Origin: Thermomicrobiales bacterium
GTDB taxonomy: Bacteria > Chloroflexota > Chloroflexia > Thermomicrobiales > UBA6265
Length of the DNA: 64,000 nt
Direction of reading: 5' to 3'
Assembly: GCA_023957115.1 (NCBI GenBank)
Contig: JAMLHN010000009.1
Coordinates: 52,120-116,119 of the forward strand
Positions 1-9,330 of this stretch are shown piece by piece. The notes beneath the pieces were generated by a model, which searched no databases, had not been told where the DNA came from, and was given only the letters and a program-made list of their open reading frames with translations. The first letter of the stretch is position 1. Each line of letters opens with the position of its first letter. The translations under genes and the position numbers were made by a program.

Positions 1-878
1 TCATCCTGCTCATTGCGTCCATCGTCGTCTTCTACTCACTTCGGTTCGCGCCCGGGGATCCCACCGGCGCCGCACTCAATCCGCTTGCCCTTGAAGAGGT
101 GCGCGAGGCGTACCGGCACCGGCTCGGGCTCGATCGACCGGTTTATCAGCAGTACTTCACCTTCTTGGGGAACCTCGTGCGGGGGGATTTGGGCGTCTCG
201 ATCATCAACGGAGAGCGCATCTCGAACCTGCTCTGGTCCTACGGCAAGAACTCGCTGATTCTCGGTCTCAGCGCCGTCGTGCTGACGTACGGCATCGGGA
301 TACCGCTGGGGCTGCTTGCGGCGGCCAGGCGGAATACCTGGATCGACCATCTGACGTCAACGTTCGCCGCTGTGCTCATGGGGATTCCGAACTTCTGGCT
401 CGCCCTGTTGCTCGTCTACCTCTTCAGCTCGGAGCTGAGATGGCTCCCCTCGTCGGGAAGTGGCGGCTGGAAGTACCTCGTCATGCCGGCAATCGTCCTG
501 GCGGCGGAAGGGATCGCGGTTACCGCGCGGATGATGCGCTCGGCGATGCTGGAGCAGCTCGGGCAGGATTTCGTGCGCACGCATCGGGCCAAAGGATTGA
601 GCGAATGGACGGTGGTCGGTCGCCGTGTTGCCCGTACGGCCCTGATTCCGGTCATCTCCCTGGCGGGACTGCGCTTCGGTTGGTTGATCGGTTACGCCCT
701 GGTCGTCGAAACGATCTTCCGCTGGCCCGGCATCGGCTACTTGCTGGTCGACTCCGTATTGCGCAGAGACTATCCGGTCGCCCAGTTCTTCTCGCTTGTG
801 CTGGTCTTCGTCGTGGTGCTCTCGAATCTCTTTGCGGACATCCTATACGGACTGGCCGATCCACGGGTGCGCGTGTAA
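1..878 (+). CDS. Dipeptide/oligopeptide ABC transporter permease, DppB-like (5' partial)
   Basis: The reading frame is open from base 3 at the window edge, so the first 20 to 40 residues are missing. About 291 residues are visible. The N-terminal part carries the DppB-family signature FAPGDP near residue 15, followed by the short LGLDRP segment typical of this family. Several hydrophobic membrane segments follow, and a cytoplasmic EAA-type loop (VRTHRAKGLSEW) that contacts the ATPase lies near residue 195. It would form the membrane channel together with the DppC-like protein that starts immediately after its stop codon. The substrate cannot be read from the sequence; peptides are usual, but nickel and sugars also occur in this family. 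The ATPase and binding-protein genes are not downstream, so they probably lie upstream of the window. Confidence 0.93.
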   Translation, partial: ILLIASIVVFYSLRFAPGDPTGAALNPLALEEVREAYRHRLGLDRPVYQQYFTFLGNLVRGDLGVSIINGERISNLLWSYGKNSLILGLSAVVLTYGIGIPLGLLAAARRNTWIDHLTSTFAAVLMGIPNFWLALLLVYLFSSELRWLPSSGSGGWKYLVMPAIVLAAEGIAVTARMMRSAMLEQLGQDFVRTHRAKGLSEWTVVGRRVARTALIPVISLAGLRFGWLIGYALVVETIFRWPGIGYLLVDSVLRRDYPVAQFFSLVLVFVVVLSNLFADILYGLADPRVRV

Positions 879-1817
879 ATGTGCGCCGCTGAGTCGCCGC
901 TCACCGATATCTCCGTCCTCGCCGAGCAAGAGACGGCGCCTCCGTATGCCAGCCGCAGTCCGCTAGCGGAAAGCTGGCGTTCGCTGAAGCGCAATCGCGG
1001 CGCGCTGATCGGTCTTCTCGTCGTTCTCTGCTACCTCATCGTGGGGATCGTCGGCCAGATCGCGTTCCGCAATCCCGGGATCCTGCCACACGACTACGCG
1101 ACGCAGGATCTGATGGGCACATTCCAGAAACCGGGGGCCACCGGGCACCTGCTCGGTACCGATCAGCTTGGGCGGGATATGCTGAGCCGCCTGGTGGTCG
1201 GGATCGGGATCTCACTGGCCGTTGGATTCGGCGTGACGGCGATTTCGATGGTCATTGGCCTCCTTGCCGGTTCGATTGCCGGTTTTCGGCCCGGTTGGCC
1301 GGACACGATCATCAGCGCCATCATCGAGATCACGTGGGGATTCCCGCTCATCCTGATTGCGATCATCATTGCTGGCGCCCTGGGGCCGGGATTGACGTCG
1401 ATCGTGCTCGCCATTGCGCTCATCAACTGGGCCGGGTTCGCACGCCTGATCCGCGGCGAGGTCATGGTGCTGCGCAACCAGGAATTCGTCCAGGCGGCAC
1501 GGGCAACCGGTGTCGGAGACTGGCGCATTCTCCGGCGGCACATCCTGCCCCACACAGTTGCCCCTGCCCTGGTCATGGCGTCCTACTATGTCGCCGCGGC
1601 CATCATTGCCGAGGCAGCATTCTCGTTCATCGGACTGGGGGCTCAGCCACCGACACCGAGTCTCGGCGCCATGATTGCCGATGGCCGAAACTACATCCTG
1701 CTCGATCACTGGATCTCGACGATTCCGGGTTTGACGATAGTCCTCATCGTCGTCGCGCTCAATTTGCTCGGCGATGGTTTACGAGATATGTTCGATCCGC
1801 GGTTGCGAAACCGATAA
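879..1817 (+). CDS. Dipeptide/oligopeptide ABC transporter permease, DppC-like
   Basis: This 312-residue protein is the second permease of the importer. The ATG directly abuts the stop codon of the DppB-like gene, which implies translational coupling. The N-terminal cytoplasmic tail of about 40 residues is followed by a first membrane helix (GLLVVLCYLIVGIVG). The rest shows the family pattern, including HLLGTDQLGRDMLSR and an EAA loop (FVQAARATGVGDWRIL) near residue 205. The length is normal for the family. A purine-rich GAGG-type site and a short gap separate it from the next gene, so the three genes are probably co-transcribed. Confidence 0.95.
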   Translation: MCAAESPLTDISVLAEQETAPPYASRSPLAESWRSLKRNRGALIGLLVVLCYLIVGIVGQIAFRNPGILPHDYATQDLMGTFQKPGATGHLLGTDQLGRDMLSRLVVGIGISLAVGFGVTAISMVIGLLAGSIAGFRPGWPDTIISAIIEITWGFPLILIAIIIAGALGPGLTSIVLAIALINWAGFARLIRGEVMVLRNQEFVQAARATGVGDWRILRRHILPHTVAPALVMASYYVAAAIIAEAAFSFIGLGAQPPTPSLGAMIADGRNYILLDHWISTIPGLTIVLIVVALNLLGDGLRDMFDPRLRNR

Positions 1818-1840
1818 TTCCCCAACAAAGGAGGCATTCC

Positions 1841-2336
1841 GTGTCCGAAGAAACGAATCAGGAATGGCGTGGCAAGGTTGGCAAGCTCTCCGACGAGGAG
1901 ATGAACGAGTTCCTCTCGACTGATGTGCTTTGCCGGCTTGGCGTCCTGGATGACGAGGGCTGGCCGTACGTCGTACCCGTCTGGTTCCTTTACAAGGACG
2001 GCGGGTTCTATCGTCCCGCGAGCGGTCCGATTGGGCCAAGTTCTGGAAAACGACAAAGCGGGTCTATCTCGACATCGACGAGCCAGGCTCACCCTTCGCA
2101 AGGTGCTGGTGAAGGGTGAGGCCGAGCTCATCGAACGACCGAATGTCGGAGGCAGGTGGGTCGAGATCGCCAACGAGATGTCGTATCGCTATCTCGGACC
2201 GCATGGTCCCGACTATCTGATTCCCACCCTCACCGAACCGCGCTGGCTCTTCTTCGTGAAGCCAGTCTCGATGAAGACCTGGCAGGGCGTCGATTGGGCC
2301 AAGCGCTACAAGCACGAAGGCTGGGGTGTCAGCTGA
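1841..2336 (+). pseudogene. Pyridoxamine 5'-phosphate oxidase-like (PPOX family) protein, frameshifted
   Basis: A GTG start at 1841 follows a strong AAAGGAGG site at 1828-1834. The frame reads LGVLDDEGWPYVVPVWFLYK, the FMN-binding split-barrel pattern of the PPOX family. The frame then breaks twice. Near 2015-2018 a run of three C would be four in the intact gene, and near 2096 a C also appears lost. Restoring two bases gives an uninterrupted product of about 165 residues. It contains ERSDWAKFWKTTKRVYLDID and ends in VDWAKRYKHEGWGVS, a normal size and ending for the family. I see the three frames directly. Whether the breaks are real or sequencing errors is open; both are single-base losses. 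Confidence 0.75.
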
Positions 2337-2959
2337 GCGCGAAGGTTCCCGACCCACGGCCGGTTGCCCTTCCACTTGCCGGTGGCGAGATCGTCACCGG
2401 CATCGAGTGGAAAGCCGATGACACAGCACTTCTTTTCCTGCATGACCCTGACGACGAGCTGGCGCTCGATTCGTGGGGCGCGTGGCCAGATCGTTTCGCC
2501 CAGCTCGGGTATTCGGTCCTGGTCGTCGATCTTCCGGCCGATCACGCGGCGGCGGCAGTTGCCACCGCGCTTGGATACCTGAGACATTCCTGCGAACGGC
2601 GTCTCCTGGTGATCGCCGCCGGCGCGACCGTATCGATGCTCGGCGAACAATCCGCGGATGCGTTCGTCCTGGTGGCGCCGCGCGTGGCCGGAATCGAGCC
2701 ATCTGTCCTGGGAGTCACCCCAAAGCTGATCGTCGCCGGAACTGCCGATCCGGTCTCTTATGCGCCGGTGGAAACGTTTGCGCGCGGTTGTCGCGGATGG
2801 TCGTTGCTCAGCACGTTCGCGGCCGAAAACTCGGTCGAAGCACTGATGGAGGGGCGTCACGCGACGCAGGCCGGCTCGCAAATCGCAAGTTTCCTGCAGG
2901 AGCACCGAACCGCTACGCCTGCCGCGGCTTCGCGTAGCCGGAGACGAATTCCCAGATAA
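2333..2959 (+). CDS. Degenerate alpha/beta-hydrolase-like protein
   Basis: The frame encodes about 208 residues with alternating beta/alpha character: LLFLHDPDD, then YSVLVVDLPAD, LLVIAAGATVSML and PKLIVAGTAD. This matches the core strands of an alpha/beta hydrolase, but the nucleophile elbow reads AAGATVS rather than G-x-S-x-G, so a catalytic serine is not obvious. No good start codon exists in this frame after the previous gene. A GTG at 2326 overlapping the upstream stop would serve if one extra G near 2343 were removed. The start is therefore uncertain and another indel is possible. The 3' end overlaps the convergent esterase gene by 47 bases. The function is unknown. Confidence 0.5.
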   Translation: MSAKVPDPRPVALPLAGGEIVTGIEWKADDTALLFLHDPDDELALDSWGAWPDRFAQLGYSVLVVDLPADHAAAAVATALGYLRHSCERRLLVIAAGATVSMLGEQSADAFVLVAPRVAGIEPSVLGVTPKLIVAGTADPVSYAPVETFARGCRGWSLLSTFAAENSVEALMEGRHATQAGSQIASFLQEHRTATPAAASRSRRRIPR

Positions 2960-3836
2960 CGCGTGATGCATCGATCGGCGCGCCGTCATCGATACTCGGC
3001 CAGGCATGCTCCCAGCCGTGAATCACAAGCTGTTCGACGGCGCTGTCGTCAGCGCAATCGGTCCAGGTCGTGATCATGGCGGCTGCCGAGTCGTCGACGA
3101 CCGGGTTGCCCACGCAACCATTGGCCGCGACCCACGTATCGACCGCGTAGGATGCCGGCTGGTCGATGCGCTCGTCCTCGACCGTGGCTCCGACATGGGG
3201 AGATGCTCCGCCCAAAATGGGAACGTTCTGGTCGTCCTCACCGTTCATGATGAGGATCGGAACCGGGTTCTCGGCCGGGCAGGTATCGGAGTTCAACGCG
3301 CCTGCGTACGGAGCCGCGGCCGCGAACAGGTCCGAACGCTCGCATGCGAGGCGGAAGGTCATCATCGCTCCGTTCGAATGTCCAGCGATGTAGATCCGTG
3401 CGGGATCGACCGGATCGTTCGCGATCAACTGTCCAATCAGCTCGGAAATGAACCCGACGTCGTCGATATGCTCTGCATGCGCGTACGCACAACAGTTGTG
3501 TGCGTTCCAGGTCAGCCGTTTCGGCAATCTGCCCGAGCCATCCGGGTAGACGGCAATAAAACCCTCCTCATCAGCAAGATCCGAAAACCCGGTCGTGCGC
3601 TCGATCTGCTTTCCGTTGCCGCCGCCCCCATGGAGAACGATGAGGACGGGAAGCTCACCTGGCGACCCAGCCGCCGGCGGAACATGTACACGATAGGTCC
3701 GTTCCATACCGTCCACGGTGATGATGCGATCGACCGATACACCGCTTGCGAACGTAAGCTCCGATACCGATCCCCCGGCGGCGGGCATCAGGATACTCAA
3801 CGTCAAAATGGCGCAACAGAGCGTTCTCCAGCGCAT
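2913..3836 (-). CDS. Secreted esterase of the PHB depolymerase/LpqC type
   Basis: I place the start at the ATG at 3836, because it begins a standard export signal (Arg-rich MRWRTL, then a hydrophobic stretch ending near AAGG). The product is about 307 residues. It carries VLIVLHGGGGN (oxyanion region), the nucleophile elbow GHSNG with Ser154, an acid candidate in GEDDQNVP, and a histidine candidate in GWEHAWP. Cys pairs such as NCCAY suggest disulfides outside the membrane. The family hydrolyses polyesters, feruloyl esters or similar bonds; the substrate is not predictable here. It is the last gene of a minus-strand run with the DUF218, ureohydrolase and synthetase genes. Confidence 0.85.
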   Translation of the reverse strand: MRWRTLCCAILTLSILMPAAGGSVSELTFASGVSVDRIITVDGMERTYRVHVPPAAGSPGELPVLIVLHGGGGNGKQIERTTGFSDLADEEGFIAVYPDGSGRLPKRLTWNAHNCCAYAHAEHIDDVGFISELIGQLIANDPVDPARIYIAGHSNGAMMTFRLACERSDLFAAAAPYAGALNSDTCPAENPVPILIMNGEDDQNVPILGGASPHVGATVEDERIDQPASYAVDTWVAANGCVGNPVVDDSAAAMITTWTDCADDSAVEQLVIHGWEHAWPSIDDGAPIDASRVIWEFVSGYAKPRQA

Positions 3837-3908
3837 CGAGCAGATCCTCAGGTCATCGATCAGGTCGTCGACCGGCCGGACACCAGCATGCACCAGCCTC
3901 GGCGCCGG

Positions 3909-4625
3909 TCAGCGTCTGATATGCAGCTTCCACGCCAGTATGCCGAACGTTTCCCGGACCATGTATCTGAGCTCAGTTCCGGATCCTTCACGAATCGGAC
4001 TGTCGGTCGCGGCGTATCCGTAGGCGGTGAACCCCGCATCGCGGGCGAGCATCTTCGACCGGTAGAGATGGAACCCATCGCTGACGACGAGCAGGGACTC
4101 GACCCCACGTGGTTTCAGGATCTTCTCTACCCCGGCGAAACTGGCGGCGGTATTGCTGCTCACATTCTCCATCAGAACCGCATCGGCCGGCACGCCTCGG
4201 TCGACGAGGTACGTCTTGCCCGCTTCAGCTTCCGTGAACTGATCGCCAAGCATTCGACCGCCGGTCACGACGATAAGCGGAGCGTAGCCTTGCCGGTAGA
4301 GATCGTATGCCGTATCGAGTCGGGCTCGGAATACCTGGGATGGCACGCCGTTGTATTGGGCTGCGCCCAACACGACGATCACGTCCGTGAGATGCGCTTC
4401 GCTGGTTCGGGCTTGTTTGAAGACCGCCGCAAAGACGAGGAACGGCGCCACCAGAATCACCAAGGCGATCACGGACACAATCCTCCAGACCCAGCGTCGT
4501 TTGGGCGGACGCCCTCGCTCGACGTCCACAGCCGAATCCGGCTGCGCGTTTGGCCAGGTCGAAAATGACGGTGGATTCTCTGAATCACGGTCTGCAGGGA
4601 TCGGACGGGTTCGAGAATCGGTCAA
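3909..4625 (-). CDS. YdcF/SanA-like DUF218 membrane protein
   Basis: This 238-residue protein has a long polar N-terminus, one membrane helix at about residues 47 to 68, and an outward-facing DUF218 domain. The domain motifs are visible: DVIVVLGAAQYNG, IVVTGG, NTAASF and VVSDGFHLYRS. DUF218 proteins (YdcF, SanA) are linked to cell-envelope maintenance, but their chemistry is poorly known. The gene sits 56 bases downstream of the ureohydrolase and 72 bases upstream of the esterase, so it is probably in the same transcript. The length is normal for the family and nothing appears missing. Confidence 0.85.
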   Translation of the reverse strand: MTDSRTRPIPADRDSENPPSFSTWPNAQPDSAVDVERGRPPKRRWVWRIVSVIALVILVAPFLVFAAVFKQARTSEAHLTDVIVVLGAAQYNGVPSQVFRARLDTAYDLYRQGYAPLIVVTGGRMLGDQFTEAEAGKTYLVDRGVPADAVLMENVSSNTAASFAGVEKILKPRGVESLLVVSDGFHLYRSKMLARDAGFTAYGYAATDSPIREGSGTELRYMVRETFGILAWKLHIRR

Positions 4626-4681
4626 GGTTCACTCATGTACTACGGAGATCGAGCTGGTCGACACTCGACCGAGCCGGCAAA

Positions 4682-5833
4682 TTATGCCCCGACTTCAGAT
4701 TCGCTGCTGGATTCGGGTTCCTGATCGCGCGCCGGACGATGGCCGAGCTTTCCTTCCGCCACCAGGGTGCCCAGAACATCGCAAATGACGCGAGCAGCCA
4801 ATAGGGATGTCGTGTCGGCAACATCGTACGGCGGCGAGACCTCCACAACTTCCATGCCACAGATCCCCTCGCGGGTCACAGAATGCAAGAGGCGGAAGGC
4901 CTCTCGCGGAAGGAGACCGCCCGGTTCGGGCGTACCGGTCCCCGGCGCGAATGCCGGGTCGATCGAATCGATATCGAATGAGAGGAAAACACAGGACGCA
5001 TTCTTCCAGGCAATCTCGAGCGCCATCTCCGCGACGCGCTCGAGACCATACCGGTCGATATCCGTCATCGTGATCGAGGTCGCGCCCCGCTCGCGCGCGT
5101 TCTTCACCCCATAGCGCGATCCGTTCCAGCCACCGATACCGATCTGGACCAAATTGACCGGCGGCGCATTGGGGATATTGGTCGCGTGAAAGAAGGGGGT
5201 GCCATGCATCCGTTCGTCGATATTGAGCTCCGACATATCGGTGTGCCGGTCGAAATGGATGATGCCGATATTGCCATCCACATACGGAGCCAACCCCCGA
5301 ACGTCGGGATAGCCGATCGCATGATCGCCACCGAGCACGACCGGGACGGTCGCATGCTCGTGAAGATACGCCACGCCTTTGTCGATCTGATCGAAGGACT
5401 TTTCGATATTGGCCGGAATGACCGTGATATCGCCGGCATCGACCATATCCAGCGATTCGACCAGATCGACCCCGAGCTCGAAGTTGTATCCAGAATAGAG
5501 TGACGAAATCGACCGAATACCCTCCGGCCCAAACCGCGTTCCGGAACGATAGGTCGTACCGGCATCGAGCGGGGCGCCGACGAAGACGACATCCGGGCTT
5601 TCCAGCGCGCGCATGTCCTCCTGGAACGGAACGCCGAGAAAGGTGGTTGCCGAGGAGTACTTGCCGTTCAGCATCGGATTGCGGTCGAACAGCGGAATCG
5701 ACCGGTCGGTGATCGACCAAGCCGATTCGAGCCCGTTCTGCAACGCCTGATCGACAAGCTCCTGCCGGCGCTTGAAGGGAATATCCGCCTCCGCTTCGAG
5801 CATGCGGGTTCCGTGCAGCTGGCTTCGTTTCAT
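4682..5833 (-). CDS. Ureohydrolase (agmatinase/arginase superfamily), possible guanidine hydrolase
   Basis: The product has about 383 residues, longer than a typical 300-residue agmatinase because of some 60 extra N-terminal residues. The ATG at 5833 is preferred because GAGG lies about 10 bases upstream and it avoids overlap with the synthetase gene. Metal-binding motifs are present: GGDHA at 168-172, DRHTD at 195-199 where agmatinases normally have DAHxD, and SFDIDSIDP at 285-293. The family hydrolyses guanidino compounds to urea with a binuclear metal centre. The Arg in DRHTD, the following ELNIDERMH segment and the N-terminal extension recall, from memory, the nickel-dependent guanidine hydrolase subgroup; that subgroup call is inference. 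Confidence 0.85.
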   Translation of the reverse strand: MKRSQLHGTRMLEAEADIPFKRRQELVDQALQNGLESAWSITDRSIPLFDRNPMLNGKYSSATTFLGVPFQEDMRALESPDVVFVGAPLDAGTTYRSGTRFGPEGIRSISSLYSGYNFELGVDLVESLDMVDAGDITVIPANIEKSFDQIDKGVAYLHEHATVPVVLGGDHAIGYPDVRGLAPYVDGNIGIIHFDRHTDMSELNIDERMHGTPFFHATNIPNAPPVNLVQIGIGGWNGSRYGVKNARERGATSITMTDIDRYGLERVAEMALEIAWKNASCVFLSFDIDSIDPAFAPGTGTPEPGGLLPREAFRLLHSVTREGICGMEVVEVSPPYDVADTTSLLAARVICDVLGTLVAEGKLGHRPARDQEPESSSESEVGA

Positions 5834-5852
5834 CGGCTCATACCTCGCAAAC

Positions 5853-7806
5853 TCAACACGTTCGCCCACCCAGCGCGGCAATTTGCTCGACCGCGGCCGG
5901 GTTCTCGAGCGAGGTCAAATCCCCTGTTGGCAGTCCAAGATATGACGCCCGGATGACTCTGCGCATGATCTTGGCATTCGTGTCTTGGGAAGATCGTCGA
6001 CGAAAAGGACGACCTTGGCCGCATCGACGCACCAAGCTGACGGCTAATCTCCTGGCGAACCGATTCGGCAAGCTCTGCGGTCGGCACGAAACCAGGTCGC
6101 AACACAGCAAAGACGACGACAGTCTCGCCCTTCAGCTCGTCGGGCACCCCAACTGCGGCGGCTTCTTGCACAGCATCGTGCGCAACCGCTGCCGATTCGA
6201 CTTCCGCCGGACCGATCCGCTTGCCCGCCACCTTGAGGGTGTCGTCCGAGCGACCGCGGATGTACCAGAAGCCGTCACTATCGACTTCCGCCCAGTCGCC
6301 ATGCATCCACATACCCGGAATTCGCGACCAATACGTATCCACATAGCGCTCGTCGTCTCGCCAGAACCCGCGCGTCATGCCGACCCATGGTTGCCGAATC
6401 GCCAGCTCACCGACCGATCCGCGCACCGGATTGCCGTCGTCATCCACCACATCGGCCGCCATTCCGGGAACCGGCCCGCTGAACGCGCATGATTTGATCG
6501 GCCGGGCTGTTACGCATCCGACGATACCGCCCCCGGTCTCGGTCCCACCCGAGTAGTTGATGATTGGAAGCTTGCGCTTGCCAATCTGTTCGAAGTACCA
6601 CTGCCACGGAACCGGATTCCAGGGCTCCCCGGTCGACCCCAGGATGCGAAGTGACGAGAGGTCGTGTCGCTCGACCCATTCCGTGCCCTGGGCCATCAGC
6701 GCGCGGATCGCCGTCGGAGCCAGCCCCAGGACATTCACGTCGTGCCGCTCGGAAATCTCCCAGAGACGGTCCGGGTTCGGGTAGTCGGGCGTCCCCTCGA
6801 AGATCACAATCGTGGCGCCCAGAAGCAACCCGCCCCCGATCAGCCACGGTCCCATCATCCATCCCAGGTCGGTCAACCAGAAGATTCGCTCGCCAGCATG
6901 GAGATCGAAGAGATACGCGAGATCGTGTGCGGCCTTGATCGGGAATCCAGCATGCACATGCACGGCTCCCTTGGGTTTGCCCGTGGTGCCCGAGGTGTAG
7001 ATAACCATGTAGGGATCGTTCGCCGCGATATCACGTTCAGTGAATTCGCTCGATATGCCCTCAATTGCGTCACCCCACCAGATGTCACGCCCGTCCTGCA
7101 TATGCGCCGGCGTCTGCGTCTGGTCGAAGACGATGCATCGTTCGATCGAGGGTGCGGCTGCCATTGCCTCGTCGGCCGTCGCTTTGAGCGGAACGAGCTT
7201 GCCCCGGCGGTTGAACCCGTTAGCCGTAATGAGCACCCTTGCTTCGCCGTCGCGCAACCGAGACGCAACAGCCTCGGCGCCGTACCCAGAAAACATGGGG
7301 ATGTAGATCGCTCCGATGAGGCCGCAGGCCAGCACGGCAACCACCGTCTCCGGAATCATCGGCAGAAAAATCCCCACCCGGTCGCCTTTGCCAACACCCA
7401 GATTCTCCAGAGCGTTGGCGAGTTGATTGGTTTCTCGTCGAAGCTGCTCGAAGGTCAGCGAGCGAGTGTCTCCCCCGTCACCTTCCCAGATGACCGCGAG
7501 CTGATCGGCGCCGCCCCTGATCTCGGCGAGCCGAAAGATATTGGAGACATAGTCGAAACCGGAACCCGGAAACCACTCCGGCCATTCTTTCCCGCGGTGC
7601 ATATCGACCGGCTGCTCATAGGGCGGATCGAACGTCAAACCGAGATCGCGCACCACCGCATCCCAATACCCGCCGGGATCGGCCGCAGACCAATCCTGAA
7701 GCCCCTGATAGCCGTCCACGGCGTGCGTGCGCGCAAAGGCGAGCAGGCGACTCTGATTCAAATAGTCTTCGGTTGGATGCCAGGTAATCTCAGGCTCGGC
7801 AGACAT
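5853..7806 (-). pseudogene. Acetyl-CoA synthetase-like AMP-dependent ligase, C-terminus frameshifted
   Basis: Translation probably starts at the ATG at 7806 (MSAEPEITWHP). The protein shows the adenylating-enzyme core: YTSGTTGKPKGAVH (P-loop), GGTETGGG, and DDTLKVAGKRIGPAEVE at the hinge. This is closest to acetyl- or propionyl-CoA synthetases that activate a carboxylate with ATP and CoA. The last 85 codons are split over three frames. A base is missing near 6024 (GG read as G on the coding strand) and another near 5977 (AA read as A). Restoring both gives VVLFVDDLPKTRNAKIMRR with the catalytic lysine and a total of 651 residues. The stop at 5853 lies 19 bases before the ureohydrolase, so the two are likely co-transcribed. 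Confidence 0.85.
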
Positions 7807-7936
7807 CGGTATCCGTTCTTCTCCGTATCGGCGCGAATCGGCTTCAGGCATTCTTGCGCTCGCAATGCATTCGGTCAAGCGCTGGCCCGCCGGACTACAC
7901 TGGCAGGGCACAAACGATCGTGATGGACCACGTGTT

Positions 7937-8800
7937 ATGTCATTTCTCAAACGATTCCGCAAACAAAGCGAACCAGTCGAACCCGAGCCACCTTCTCCCC
8001 CGCCTCCGGCGCCATCGAAGGCGAAGGGGTTTGTCCCTCCGCCGCCGAGGGAGATTGCGCCGGCAAGCTCCGATCCGCGGGTTCAGCGACTGGAGCAACG
8101 TTTACACGCGTTGGAGAACGAGATCGAGCTTGTCGAGCGTTCCGCTGATCCGGACAGTCCGTTCCAGCAGCGCATCACCGTGCTGGGCGCGACGCTCAGC
8201 TCGATCGAGGACGAGATCCGGCGCGCGACTCCGCTCGAACGGCTGGAGCGGCCGTCATTGCCTTCCACGCCGATCGAGAACGTGGCCGTCACGCTCGAAC
8301 CGACGCCGGACGTTCGCTTTTCGATCGATGGCCACCGCTTCGACTACGCGGAGGAAATCGACTGGGCCGAGCGAGGCACGCAGATCGTCCGCGGCGATCT
8401 CCTGCCAGTCGAGCTAAATGTCGATCCGCTGATTCCAACGTCTCTTGACGGCACGATGCGCGCGGAGCTGGCCGCCCATCTCGACCGCTCGCTGTTCGCG
8501 TTCGCGACCGACGCGCGGGACCGCGTAATCGAGGGGCGAGAGCCGCCGAGCGGGGCAACGCTGGCCGATCTGGCCCAACCGTGCCCGGAATGTGGCGATT
8601 GGCAGCTCTGGGGCGGCGTCAGCCCGCGTTGTCTGGAGCACGAAACGCGGCTCCGTGAGCTCGCTGCTGAGCGAGCCCGCATCCTCGACGAACGCACCTC
8701 AGAACTGGAAGAACGCCAGCGACAGGTCGAGGAGCTTCCGATCCAACGCCGCCGCGTCGCACAGACGCTCGCGGAGATCGAGGCGCTCCAATCGGCATAA
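7937..8800 (+). CDS. Hypothetical coiled-coil protein with a Cys/His zinc-binding-like motif
   Basis: I place the start at the ATG at 7937 (MSFLKRFRKQ), giving 287 residues. A Pro-rich linker near residues 15 to 45 is followed by a predicted heptad region (RLEQRLHALENEIELVE). A compact middle domain contains GHRFDYAEEIDW. Near residue 220 the pattern CPECGDWQLWGG, then C-x-E-H, could hold one metal ion. The C-terminus is a second highly charged helix (ERARILDERTSELEERQRQ). I do not recognise the family. It is divergent from the acyl-CoA synthetase gene, with a 130-base shared upstream region, and it is followed by repeat DNA. Confidence 0.7.
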   Translation: MSFLKRFRKQSEPVEPEPPSPPPPAPSKAKGFVPPPPREIAPASSDPRVQRLEQRLHALENEIELVERSADPDSPFQQRITVLGATLSSIEDEIRRATPLERLERPSLPSTPIENVAVTLEPTPDVRFSIDGHRFDYAEEIDWAERGTQIVRGDLLPVELNVDPLIPTSLDGTMRAELAAHLDRSLFAFATDARDRVIEGREPPSGATLADLAQPCPECGDWQLWGGVSPRCLEHETRLRELAAERARILDERTSELEERQRQVEELPIQRRRVAQTLAEIEALQSA

Positions 8801-8810
8801 CGAGCAATCG

Positions 8811-8956
8811 TCATTTCGAGCTTGTCCAGAAATCTCTCGTTGCCCGCATCCCAGTCTTCGATCCGAGCGCCGCGTTACCGGGAAACACTACGGAACGCGG
8901 CTGACAACACGGGGATATCAACCACATGCCCTATGGTCACCGGCCCTGTGCCGGCG
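8811..8956. repeat. Intergenic palindromic repeat remnants
   Basis: The 179 bases after the coiled-coil gene hold no gene that I can support. They start with a GTCATTTCGAGC...AATCTC segment of the kind dispersed through many high-GC genomes. They end with the palindromic core CCGGCCCTGTGCCGGCG at 8940-8956. The exact reverse complement of that 17-base core occurs at 51461-51477 in another intergenic region, also about 100 bases from a GTCAT-type segment. Confidence 0.5.
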
Positions 8957-8979
8957 ACCACGATACGCACAGAAGCATC

Positions 8980-9330
8980 CTATTCGAAATCGGCGGGTAG
9001 GCTGGCGAAACCCGATGGACGCATTTTGCCGGCTGCGATCAGCCGCTTGGCGACCGCGCGATTGATCTCAGACCAGTTGCTCTTCGGTCGACGTGGGGTG
9101 AATCGAATCGCGCGGGTTTGGTCGTCGACGCGCCGCCCTTTGACATCGATCCAACCGAACATCAACGCGACCTCGACCAGCTGTGGAAGATCGACGCGGT
9201 ATTGCGGTGACGTCTTCTTATGAAATCGCACCCAATGCTCCGTCGCGGTCGCGCCATTGGTCTCCAACCAGGCTTCGAGCTCGTCTGGCGAGGTGAGTAC
9301 CGGGAGCGTCGTCAGATCGGGATCTGGCAC
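8980..9330 (-). CDS. YdeI/OmpD-associated family protein, short form
   Basis: A GTG start at 9330 shares one base with the TAG stop of the M55 peptidase gene, which implies coupled translation. The 116-residue product contains WVRFHKKTS, LVEVALMFGWIDVKGRRVDD and FTPRRPKSNWSEIN, the core of the YdeI-like family. Full-length members run to about 190 residues, so the C-terminal third is absent here. The stop follows ASLPADFE cleanly, and I found no continuation in another frame. The function of the family is not established; some members are annotated as bacteriocin-protection proteins. Confidence 0.75.
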   Translation of the reverse strand: MPDPDLTTLPVLTSPDELEAWLETNGATATEHWVRFHKKTSPQYRVDLPQLVEVALMFGWIDVKGRRVDDQTRAIRFTPRRPKSNWSEINRAVAKRLIAAGKMRPSGFASLPADFE

